Source: a bacterium
GTDB lineage: Bacteria > Hinthialibacterota > Hinthialibacteria > OLB16
Direction: 5' to 3'
NCBI GenBank assembly: GCA_022072055.1
Contig: JAJVIK010000029.1
Span: 1 to 48,706 of the forward strand
DNA: 48,706 bases
Shown here: positions 26,265-34,500 of the stretch, one piece after another
How the letters are laid out: each line of letters opens with the position of its first letter
Position numbering within the stretch: position 1 is the stretch's first letter
Notes under the pieces: generated by a model
Told to the model about the DNA's origin: nothing
What the model saw: only the letters and a program-made list of their open reading frames with translations
The model's database searches: none
Program-made: the position numbers and the translations under genes

Positions 26265-27160
26265 GCCGCGCGACAACACCGATGCTCTCGCGACGGCTGG
26301 CCACGGCTTTCCTGTTTTCCCCGATCCTGGCGCTCGGGCTTCTCACCGAGACCCCCGGGCGGCTGGTCATCGCCGGAGTGGTGGCGGCGTGCTCGGTGTG
26401 GGGGCTTTCGGAGTTCTTCAACCTCGCCCAACGGATCGGCGCGCTGCCGCCTCGCGGGTGGCTGTTTTTCGTGGTCCTGGTTGCGCCGTGGCTTGTCTTG
26501 GCCAACGGGGCCTGGGGCCTGTCGTATCGGTGGCTCACCGCGTGGATGGTGGTTGGAGCGCTGGGGATCCTGGTTTGCGGAGTCTATTCAGGCCGGAGCG
26601 AGCGCTGGTGGGAAACCTTGCTGGCATCGATTGCCGCTCTGGTTTATGTGCCGCTCCCGCTGCTGCTTGCCCAAATCCTCAGACAATCGGAGCATGGCTC
26701 CCGGTACCTCTTCTTTGTCATCGCGGTGACCTGGCTCGCGGACACGGGGGCCTTCTTCGGGGGACGCCGGTTTGGCCGCAGAAAACTCTGTCCCGCGATC
26801 AGCCCCGGAAAAACCTGGGAGGGGCTGATCGCCGGGATGGCGCTCGGAGTGGGGGGAACGTTGGCGTTGGGGGCGCTCCAGACCGCCCTGGTCGCGGAGG
26901 AAGCCTCCATCCGTTTTTATTGGACCGCGGGAAGCGCCTCGGACATCCTTCGCCTCGGGGTTCTCGCGGCGATCCTGGTGTTGGCCGGAGTGCTGGGAGA
27001 CCTCTCCGAGTCGATGCTCAAGCGGGACTTGGGGGTGAAGGACTCCGGCTCACCCCTTACCGGACACGGGGGTTTCCTGGATATTGTGGACAGCCTCCTG
27101 GTGAACATCCCGCTCGTGTTTGTGTATGCGCTCCTGGTGGAGGGATTGATCCTGAGCTGA
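26261..27160 (+). CDS. cdsA: Phosphatidate cytidylyltransferase
   Basis: The 299-residue multi-pass membrane protein ends with DLSESMLKRDLGVKDSGSPLTGHGGFLDIVDSLL, of which the S-x-x-K-R-x-x-x-x-K-D and G-H-G-G-x-x-D-x-x-D motifs are the CdsA signature. It makes CDP-diacylglycerol from CTP and phosphatidic acid, the precursor of phosphatidylglycerol and phosphatidylethanolamine. The TTG at 26261 overlaps the preceding stop and follows AAGAAGG; the ATG at 26282 is an alternative seven residues in. Confidence 0.88.
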   Translation: MSRATTPMLSRRLATAFLFSPILALGLLTETPGRLVIAGVVAACSVWGLSEFFNLAQRIGALPPRGWLFFVVLVAPWLVLANGAWGLSYRWLTAWMVVGALGILVCGVYSGRSERWWETLLASIAALVYVPLPLLLAQILRQSEHGSRYLFFVIAVTWLADTGAFFGGRRFGRRKLCPAISPGKTWEGLIAGMALGVGGTLALGALQTALVAEEASIRFYWTAGSASDILRLGVLAAILVLAGVLGDLSESMLKRDLGVKDSGSPLTGHGGFLDIVDSLLVNIPLVFVYALLVEGLILS

Positions 27161-27164
27161 TCTT

Positions 27165-27188
27165 AAAGCATTCCCCCGGGTGCTTTTT
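27165..27188 (+). terminator. Weak intrinsic terminator after cdsA
   Basis: AAAGCA (27165-27170) and TGCTTT (27181-27186) form a 6-bp stem around a GC-rich loop and end in a short T-run. It lies four bases after the cdsA stop. Confidence 0.45.
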
Positions 27189-27276
27189 CGGTTAAACTTA
27201 GGGGGAATGGGTCGATAAGCTGGAACGGAGGGCGGAGCCTTCCGCGAGCGGAAACCTCAGGGAGGAGGCGACCGGG

Positions 27277-27471
27277 ATGGAAGTCGGAGGAATCTTCCAC
27301 ATCAGCAACTTGGATCCCTGGCAAGGCTCTTATAGCACCGGGGGCGGCCCCAACCCGCATCCCCGCAAGAAGAAGGAGCCGGATCGAGAGGATGAGGGGA
27401 CCCAGCATCCGAATCCCGCCGGGGTCACCCCGGATGAGGCGGGCGTGGTCCATGTGGACCTGATCGCGTAG
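27277..27471 (+). CDS. Small hydrophilic protein of unknown function
   Basis: A 64-residue frame begins MEVGGIFHISNLDPWQG and continues into a Lys/Arg/Asp/Glu-rich, Pro-containing middle. It ends in GVVHVDLIA. The start is supported by a strong ribosome site (GGGAGGAGG, 8 bases upstream) inside a region otherwise empty of genes. I recognise no family. The mixed charge suggests a disordered protein with a short hydrophobic tail. It is convergent with the TPR membrane gene, with stops three bases apart. Confidence 0.5.
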   Translation: MEVGGIFHISNLDPWQGSYSTGGGPNPHPRKKKEPDREDEGTQHPNPAGVTPDEAGVVHVDLIA

Positions 27472-27474
27472 GGC

Positions 27475-28311
27475 CTACTGTTTCTCCGCCAGGATGGTGG
27501 GACCATCGGGCTTGCCGAAGTTGAAGGTCATTTTCGAGTACACAATCTTGGCGTTGTAAAGCTTCTCCGACCCCCCTTGAAGCCCCACGGCCGGAATGGG
27601 GCTGACCAATTCTTCCATGAGAATCGTGCTTCCCTCGATCCGATACCGCCCCTGGATCGGAATGGTGCCCCCCTGACGTTGGAGTTCAATGTGTACGCTC
27701 CCATCGACATTGAAACTCACCGTGGCCGGATCGTTTTCCCACTTGAAGAACCACCGTCCGGGCAAAGTCGGCTCCAGCGGCTTGAGTCCCTCCTCCACCA
27801 CGGGTTGCTTCGGGGCGGATGCGCCGATCTGAAGGTCTTCGGAGGATGTGGACTCGCGCCTCGGAAGGAACGGGTAGGATTCAGGGTTTTGAATCATGTC
27901 AAAAGCGAGTAGGCCAATGGCCGCCACGGCCAGCGCGCCGCCCGCCCATTTCAGCCATCCCCAGGAGAACGAAGGCGTGGACTTCGCGGTTTTTCGGCGG
28001 GAAGACTTGGCCGGTGAGGAGGGAACGGAGGCGGGGGGAGGGGAAAAAGCGCTTGTCCCCTCGGTGGTGAGCTTTCCCAGGAGCTCCGCCGCCTTGGCAT
28101 GCTCGGGATGCAGCTCCAGCACCCGTGTCCAAGCCGCGCGGGCCTGATCCGACGCCCCCATTCGGTAGTGGCAGGCCCCGATCATGAAGAGGGTGTCCGC
28201 GTCGGACGGGTTCCCTCGCGCGACTTCCTGGAAGAGCGCCAGCGCCTCGGCATAGCGGCCCTCTTGGGCCAATGCACGCGCCTGATCCAACTTGACGGGG
28301 GCCTCGCTCAT
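27475..28311 (-). CDS. TPR-containing single-pass membrane protein
   Basis: The 278-residue product has an N-terminal TPR region (LDQARALAQEGRYAEALALFQEVARGNPSDADTLF-type repeats, about residues 5-80), then a Pro/Ser/Lys-rich linker. A single membrane segment follows at about residues 120-145 (WAGGALAVAAIGLLAFDMI), then a C-terminal beta-rich domain with GRWFFKWENDPATVSFNVDG. The ATG at 28311 is preferred, with AAAGG 9 bases upstream; a longer frame to 28341 lacks support. The TPR part should face the cytoplasm and the beta domain the periplasm. Function is unknown. Confidence 0.6.
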   Translation of the reverse strand: MSEAPVKLDQARALAQEGRYAEALALFQEVARGNPSDADTLFMIGACHYRMGASDQARAAWTRVLELHPEHAKAAELLGKLTTEGTSAFSPPPASVPSSPAKSSRRKTAKSTPSFSWGWLKWAGGALAVAAIGLLAFDMIQNPESYPFLPRRESTSSEDLQIGASAPKQPVVEEGLKPLEPTLPGRWFFKWENDPATVSFNVDGSVHIELQRQGGTIPIQGRYRIEGSTILMEELVSPIPAVGLQGGSEKLYNAKIVYSKMTFNFGKPDGPTILAEKQ

Positions 28312-28379
28312 TCCCTTACAACCTTTCGCCGCCGCTCCCATGGTGACATGGGAAGGCGTTCACGGGCATACCAACCGAC

Positions 28380-28396
28380 CCGGTCTCATTGACCGG
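28380..28396 (-). terminator. Hairpin downstream of thioredoxin
   Basis: CCGGTC and GACCGG form a perfect 6-bp stem with a 5-nt loop, 25 bases after the thioredoxin stop on the minus strand. There is no strong T-tract, so it may be only an mRNA end-stabilising hairpin. Confidence 0.3.
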
Positions 28397-28420
28397 TCCC
28401 CCCTCAAGCCGCGCCCCTGT

Positions 28421-28753
28421 TCAGGAGAGATGCGGCTCCAGCTTGGCGAGCAGATTCTTCTTCGGCATGAAACCGACAATCCGCTCGACCTCCTTGCCGC
28501 CCTTGAGCAGGACCACGGTCGGGATGCTGTTAATCCCGAAGGAATCCCGGATCTCCGGGCAGGCATCGGTGTCCACTTTCCCAACCTTCACCTTTCCCAC
28601 CAGTTCATCCGCGATTTCATCAATGATCGGCGCCAGCATCTTGCAAGGCGGACACCAAGTGGCCCAGAAATCGATCAGGACTGGGATGTCCGAGCTCTTC
28701 ACATCGGTATCGTAGTTGTCGTCGGTGAAAGTGAGAGTGTGGGCGCCGGCCAT
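28421..28753 (-). CDS. trxA: Thioredoxin with WCPPC active site
   Basis: The 110-residue protein has the full thioredoxin fold pattern: VLIDFWATWCPPCKMLAPII with Cys34 and Cys37, VDTDACPEIRDSFGINSIPTVVLLKGG with the cis-Pro, and a C-terminal amphipathic helix. No signal peptide is present, so it is cytoplasmic. The active site reads C-P-P-C rather than the thioredoxin C-G-P-C; Pro in the second position is usual in TlpA/ResA/CcmG-type proteins and may shift the redox potential. It is encoded alone. Confidence 0.88.
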   Translation of the reverse strand: MAGAHTLTFTDDNYDTDVKSSDIPVLIDFWATWCPPCKMLAPIIDEIADELVGKVKVGKVDTDACPEIRDSFGINSIPTVVLLKGGKEVERIVGFMPKKNLLAKLEPHLS

Positions 28754-29227
28754 GGGCGGAACCTCCGGGAAAGTAGTCAGCGGTGACGAGACGGAGACAC
28801 TCCGCTCGATTGACCATCAGTTTGTCACCCTTGAGCAGGGTTGCATCAGGGGCTATTCGATTGAATCTACACGCGGTCCCTCAGGGAGGCAAGGGCGAAA
28901 GCACGGCTTCGTCCCCTCCGCGCCTCTCTGCCCAGTCGGAATGAGACAGTACATCTGGAACACAATGAAACGTTCTTTGTTGTATTGTTTCGTTTCGATG
29001 GATGCACGATTCGGGGCGACCATGACCCATTTTCCCGGCAAATCGCTCTTTAGCTGCCCCTGGCACAGCGCCTGCTCTTCTCTCCCGGTGAATTTTCTGA
29101 ATGGCCTTCGGGCTGAGATTGAAGATCGCGGTGAACGAAGGGGGTTCGCGAGAGCCCAGCCGCCGGGCCGGAACGGATTTTGAGAGTCCGGCAAAAGGCA
29201 AACTTGCTGAAAGTGAGGATGCTCGCC
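28754..29227. promoter_or_regulatory. Divergent intergenic region between thioredoxin and the RecA-fold ATPase
   Basis: This stretch of 474 bases has no credible gene. It has an AT-richer patch around 28965-29000 (GAAAC...GTTTC inverted repeat with a TTGTTGTATTG core), suggesting regulatory DNA. I could not define a clear -35/-10 pair. Confidence 0.35.
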
Positions 29228-31297
29228 ATGTCGTGGATGCCACGCCCGTTTCGGTCGAAGACCCGGAGGATCCCCTTCTCCCAATTTGAATTTCCCCAGC
29301 CGAGCCTGGAGGAGTCCTTGGAGGGCTACGCGCGGTTCATCTTCGCGCGGCTCGCTTTTCTCAAGGGAACCCCTTGCGCATTGCTGAAAAACCACCGCTT
29401 CATCCCCAAGGGGGAACTGACCCTCCTGCATGTTCGTCAGCACGCGGAGCGTGAGAGTGTCCTGGGGATTTCGCTTGCGCAGAAATCCACAGGACTCACC
29501 AAGTCTGTTTGTATTGAGTTTCCGAATGAGTATGTGATCGAGGCGGTTGGCCAGGGCTGCCGCCTGGTCAGCGCGCTGGTTCAGGAAGGGTTGGAGGGAT
29601 TGATCGAACTCTGTCCGGACCGTCGCATCCGAGTCTGGGCGCTCTTCCCGGAGCCTCAGACAGTGAGCGAGGCGGTCGCCAAGGTGCGTGGCCTCAAAGA
29701 GCGCGCCTTCATCAGCGCGGAGGGGACCTATCATCCGAACTCGGATGGGGGGGACATGATCGAGCTTCCGCCCTATCCCGACCCCGACTCGGGGCGCTGG
29801 TCGCTCCTGCTGACCCTGGAGGAGGCGGAGCGCATCTTGGACCGTCAAGTCTATTCCCGCGCCCATCCGGAATGGGATGACCTCCTGGGGGATGTGCGTC
29901 CGGAAAAGCGTCCCGGAGAAGATGCACCCAGGCCGGAGCTCTACTTGGTCCCGGACGGCGGTCTGCCGGATTCCGTCTCGGCGGCGCCCGAGGAAACCGG
30001 GGAGACAAGCGAAGCGACACCTGATGCGGACTCGGAGACGGAGAAGGACCCACGCAAGGTGGTCTATCTCCACGCGGAAGAGGCCCTCCCGTCTTCTCCG
30101 ATGGCTGGGGATTCCGAGCCGGAGCCCCAGACTGAGCCCGCGAGTGAGGCGGCGGACTCCCTCAGCGAGTCCGGCGCGTCGGATGCGAACGCGGAAGCGG
30201 AGGCCGAAGAGGAGGAGACCCACCTCAAGGCTTACTCCCTTTCGCCCCTGTCGGCGGCGGTTCCGGGACTGATCGGCCAATTGCTCAGCCCCAACCGGGT
30301 GACAGTCCCCACACCGAGCGAGCCGCTGAACGAGCTGCTCAATGGAGGTTGGACCCTGCAGCGGCTGTATGTGGTCGCGGGGTCCACGGGGGAAGGCAAG
30401 ACCACCTTTTGCGCTTGGGCGGCGGACCGCGCGGCGAGCCACAATGTGCCGGTGGTGTTTGTTTCCTTCCAGGCGCCGAAGGAGCTGCTTTCGATCTATG
30501 CCCTGTCGCGGAGCGCGAAGATTGACTCGGCCCGGATTGAACGCGGTCTCTGCAAAGGCTCCCAGGAGTCCGGAGCGGAGGACCTTCGCAAGGTCTTGAT
30601 GAACGCGGGACGGAAATATTTCCGGACCGGGGACTATCTCCATGTCCTTGAGGCCGATACGGAGACGGCTGTCACCGACATCAGCGAGGCGGTGCGGGCC
30701 ACACGGAAACACTTCGGCCTGGGGGAGGGTGATCCGGTGCTGGTGGTTGTGGACTCGTTGCGGGAGATCCGTGTGGATCCGGGGAAGGACGGCAGGGCCA
30801 AGACCGGACGTCCTCGGATCGCGCAGATCCTGCTGCAGCTGCGCGAAACCGCGAAGGAGCTGAACGCGGCGGTGATTGCCACGCTGGACACCCCCTCCTC
30901 GCGCATGGATGAGAGCTTGGGACGTTCCCCGATTGATCCCGAGACCTTTGAGACCGCGGTGAGTCTGTCCGACACCTGCCTGGTGTTGGAGAGCCGCAGC
31001 CGCCTCACCGCGGCGGCGGGCGAGGATTCGACCCTGCGCAAGCGCAACGCTTCGCGTCTGCAGGATCCCCTGGATCGGTTGGTGGAGGATTTCGGGCAGC
31101 ACCCGGTGTTGGCGAAGCGGGTCCAGACCCTTCGTAAGGATTTCCCGCTAGAGGAATCGACCGCCTCGACTTACGCGCGGGTGGTCGCGGTCAAGAACCG
31201 CGGCGGCCGAACCAACCTCCAGCCGCTGTTCCGGTACCACCGGGCGTTCCATGATTTCGAGCCGATCACGCTGGATGTCACGGGGGTGGTGGGGTAA
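29228..31297 (+). CDS. RecA-superfamily ATPase (DnaB/RadA-like) with unknown N-terminal domain
   Basis: The 689-residue protein has three parts. The N-terminal 220 residues are of unknown family (SLEESLEGYARFIFARL, HVRQHAERESVLGISLA). A disordered acidic linker of about 100 residues is rich in Glu, Ser, Pro and Asp. The C-terminal RecA-fold domain has Walker A GSTGEGKTTF (Lys about 391) and Walker B VLVVVDSLREI (Asp about 509), with ELNAAVIATLDTP resembling motif 3 of DnaB-like helicases. A role in DNA unwinding, recombination or KaiC-like signalling is possible. I chose ATG 29228 because GAGG is 9 bases upstream; in-frame starts at 29180, 29219 and 29237 are alternatives. It appears to stand alone. 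Confidence 0.55.
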   Translation: MSWMPRPFRSKTRRIPFSQFEFPQPSLEESLEGYARFIFARLAFLKGTPCALLKNHRFIPKGELTLLHVRQHAERESVLGISLAQKSTGLTKSVCIEFPNEYVIEAVGQGCRLVSALVQEGLEGLIELCPDRRIRVWALFPEPQTVSEAVAKVRGLKERAFISAEGTYHPNSDGGDMIELPPYPDPDSGRWSLLLTLEEAERILDRQVYSRAHPEWDDLLGDVRPEKRPGEDAPRPELYLVPDGGLPDSVSAAPEETGETSEATPDADSETEKDPRKVVYLHAEEALPSSPMAGDSEPEPQTEPASEAADSLSESGASDANAEAEAEEEETHLKAYSLSPLSAAVPGLIGQLLSPNRVTVPTPSEPLNELLNGGWTLQRLYVVAGSTGEGKTTFCAWAADRAASHNVPVVFVSFQAPKELLSIYALSRSAKIDSARIERGLCKGSQESGAEDLRKVLMNAGRKYFRTGDYLHVLEADTETAVTDISEAVRATRKHFGLGEGDPVLVVVDSLREIRVDPGKDGRAKTGRPRIAQILLQLRETAKELNAAVIATLDTPSSRMDESLGRSPIDPETFETAVSLSDTCLVLESRSRLTAAAGEDSTLRKRNASRLQDPLDRLVEDFGQHPVLAKRVQTLRKDFPLEESTASTYARVVAVKNRGGRTNLQPLFRYHRAFHDFEPITLDVTGVVG

Positions 31298-31323
31298 GAC
31301 CAGGTTTGGCCCCGCCCTGTGCT

Positions 31324-31375
31324 CGCGCGGGAGTTGAACTCCCGCGCGGAATTTGATTCCGGAGTTGCGCTCCGG
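31324..31375. repeat. Three tandem hairpins after the ATPase gene
   Basis: Consecutive 13-nt units read ggagttgaactcc, ggaatttgattcc and ggagttgcgctcc, each able to fold as a small stem-loop. The first extends to a 10-bp stem (CGCGCGGGAG / CTCCCGCGCG, 31324-31348). They lie 26 bases past the stop codon. They could end transcription or be a short interspersed repeat. Confidence 0.55.
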
Positions 31376-31495
31376 TTCACTTGGCGCGGATTGAAAGGGG
31401 AGCCCAACCCCCCGGTAAGGTTCCGCCCCTGAGTGCAACCCATGGGCGAGCGGGCGGGAGTAGGGGATTCATCCCCCCCCCGGGCAGCGCGCGTA

Positions 31496-31517
31496 GGACA
31501 GGCATCCTTGCCTGTCC
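31496..31517. repeat. Perfect 9-bp hairpin with tetraloop
   Basis: GGACAGGCA and TGCCTGTCC pair perfectly around TCCT. A weaker hairpin (AGCCA-ggga-TGGCT) follows about 20 bases later. The GACAGGC...GCCTGTC sequence is reminiscent of dispersed intergenic repeats in environmental bacterial genomes. The segment 31298-31587 holds no gene that I can support. Confidence 0.5.
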
Positions 31518-31587
31518 CGGTGTCGGTCACGGGCAGCCAGGGATGGCTCTCCCACGGGATGCGCGACTACCGGTCATGGAGCAGTCC

Positions 31588-34500
31588 TTATTCTCTGAAC
31601 TTGGTCTCCGGACCGAATCCGCTCTCATCAAAGGCGAAGAGTTCGATATCCACCGCGTTCTGGTCGAGCGTGTGATCGGTGAGCGGCCAGGCCGGGGAAA
31701 GCTCATCCGGCATGTTCCGGGCCGCCCCGAAGACATTCACCGCGCCATTCTTGTCGAGCGTGTAGAACCCATCCGGGCATCCCGCCGAGAACTCGAAGTC
31801 CACATAGATCGAGAAGGCGTCGATGCCATAGGTGGTGTCGTCGCTCTCATCGGGGACTGTCTCCGGATCATCAAAGCCGACCACCTGGTAAGGCATGCCC
31901 ACGGTGGTGATCAGGGTCCCCGGGTTGTTCGGGTCCTCGTTGCGGGTGTAGAACACGCCGTTGCTCGGTTCGTTCACCGGGATCGGGTGGATGCCGCCCC
32001 AGCCATCGAACACCACCGCGCCCTCCGAGGTGCCCGGGAAGAGCTCGATGTCGCGCGCGATGTCGAGTCCGGGGAAGAACGGCCAGATGTACCCACCCTG
32101 GGCCGGGTCCGGTTCAAGGAGCTTGGCCGGATCGTTGGCCGGAGCGCCGGAGTAGGTTCCCGGAGCCACAAACGAGCCGTCCGGGTTGATCTGGTAGTGG
32201 CCGCCCTGGCTATCGATCACGATGTACCCATCCGCGCGACTATCCGCCGAGTTCACATCAATCACCGCGAGCGCGACCGCGCGCAACGTGGCGCCGCCCG
32301 GGTTGGGGAGGCTCGCGGCGCGCATGTCGCCGAAGAGCACATCCGCGCCCACCCCGAGGTTGTCGGTGTTCGGCACCAGCGAGGGATCGCCGACATTCTT
32401 GGTGTCGCCGCTGCGGTAGATTCCGCCGAAGTCGGCCAACACCCAGAAGCCCTCGCTGCTCCGTGACATCTCCAGGTCCACGGCGCGCCCACTGGGGAAC
32501 ATGCCGCCGAAGGGCAGCATCGAGTCGGGGTCCTGGGTGATGTTGTCGCCGGCGTTCTCCACGAAGGATGCCACGCCCGCGCCATCCAGCACCACCAAGT
32601 CCGCGGTCGGCGGGGTCACACTGTCATCGGCCACCGCGCGCTCCATGTCCTTGGCGAAATCCTGGATCGGGAACGGCGGCGAGATGCCGTTCACATTGAT
32701 CAGGATCGGATTGCCGACCCGCTCGATCTGGCCGGTGGAGAGCAGCAGATAAAGCCCGCTGTCGCAGCCGGGAGTAGGTGTGATCGTCGGCGAGGCGGAA
32801 ATTGTCGGGGTGAGAGTCGCGCCGATTTCGGTCTCGGTCGGAGTCGGGCTGAACGAAGTTTCGGTCTCGGTCGGCGTGGGGGTCGGGAGAACCACCGCGA
32901 GGCACTGAAGGGAGAGACCATTGCTGAAGGGATTGAACTGGGTCTCTTCGTTCCCATCCACTCCATCGCACAGGTTCCACAAGCCGCAGACATCCAGTGG
33001 CCAACCCATGTTCTGGTCGCACGGAAGACCGATCTCTTCGGTGCACAGGCAGCAGTAGATCGGAACCTGACTCTCCACCCGCACAGTCCCCGCTGGGAGT
33101 CCGGCGGTGGTCGCGGTCACAATCCCCGCCCCTTGCGCGTTGATGGCGTCGAGCATGCTTCCGACCACAAAGCTCACCGTGCCGGTGCAGGAGAAGGGGG
33201 TTTCATCCGCGAGCGCCTCGCAGTCGATCTCGATATCCACCAGCGGCGCGCCTCCGCAGACCGTCGGGCCGCAGGTGGCGCTGGACACCCCGGCGTGGAG
33301 ACGAAGGTGCATCTCGGGGGAGTTCGGATCGAGCGATCCGGAGCAGCCGACAATCAAGTTGGCGAGGAGCAGACCCGATTCGGTCGGGGTGGCGGTCGGC
33401 TCCGCGGTTTCGGTCTCCGTGGGCTCCTCGGTTTCAGTCGGCTCTTCGGTCTCAGTGGCCTCCACGGTCTCGGTCGGTTCGAGTGTCTCGGTCGGTTCCA
33501 AGGTCTCGGTCGATTCGGGGGTCTCGGTCACGGTCGGCTCGCCGGTTTCAGTCGGCTCCAGGGTTTCCGTCGGCTCCAGGGTTTCCGTCGGTTCGAGGGT
33601 TTCCGTCGGCTCCACCGTTTCGGTCGGGGTCGGCTGAGGCCCGCAGGGGGCATCCTGACACTGGATGCCGAGGCCGGAGAGGAGCGGCTGTTTGACAAAG
33701 GTGAGTTCGTTGCCCGCGATTCCATCGCACAGGTTGAGCAGGCCGCAGTTTCCAATCGGGAAGCCGAACCCACTGCCGCAACTGGCCCCGGAAACCTCAT
33801 CCGAACAGAGGCAACAGTAGAACGGAACCTGGCTCTCGATCCGGATCGAATCGGTGGCTCCGGGGATGAAATCCCAACGGAACATGCCGCTCGGGTCCGC
33901 GTTGATGCAGGCGCCCACCTGAGCCAGGAAGAAGGAGGTGATCGCGTTGCAGGCCGGGTTGGTCACCGGCGCGAACGGATTGCAGAGAATGTCGCAGGTG
34001 ACCGGGAAGGGAGCCGAGAGGGGGTCGCAGGCCACCGGCGAACACTGCGTGGTGGAGAGGGTCAGACCGCCGAGGAGGGTGAGACGGAAGGTCTCGGTGG
34101 CCGAGGCGGTGAACCCACCCGCGCAGGACAGAGTGAGGGTGGCGGCCTGAACGCAACTGAAGACGGGCGGACTGGTCGCCGTGGCTGTTTCCGTCGGCTC
34201 CGGGGTCTCGGAAGGCTCGCTTGTCTCGGTCGGCTCCAGGGTCTCGGTTGGGGTTTCCAGCGAGGTTTCCGTTGGGGTCTCGGTGTCCGCCGCGGTGTCG
34301 GTGGCGGTGGGTGTCTCGGTGGAGAGCGGAGTCTCGGTTTCCGTCGGGGTTTCGGTGTCGATGGGGGTGTCGGTCGGAATGGGGGTTTCGGTCACCGTGG
34401 CCGAGACAGTCGGGGTGGGCGAACCCTCGAAGACAGTCATGAGGGTATCGCAGGTGCTGTTGTTCCCGGCCTCATCGGTCGCCGAAAGGATGATGCTGGT

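Noticed and set aside
28853-31102. A 749-codon open frame on the minus strand
   Set aside because: It lies antisense to the RecA-fold ATPase, is rich in Arg/Gly/Leu without any recognisable motif, and has the composition expected of a mirror frame in GC-rich DNA. The plus-strand gene has Walker motifs.
31381-32466. A 361-codon plus-strand frame starting in the hairpin gap
   Set aside because: It is antisense to the C-terminal propeller-like domain of the HYR protein and has no family features (R-V-D-H-rich low complexity).
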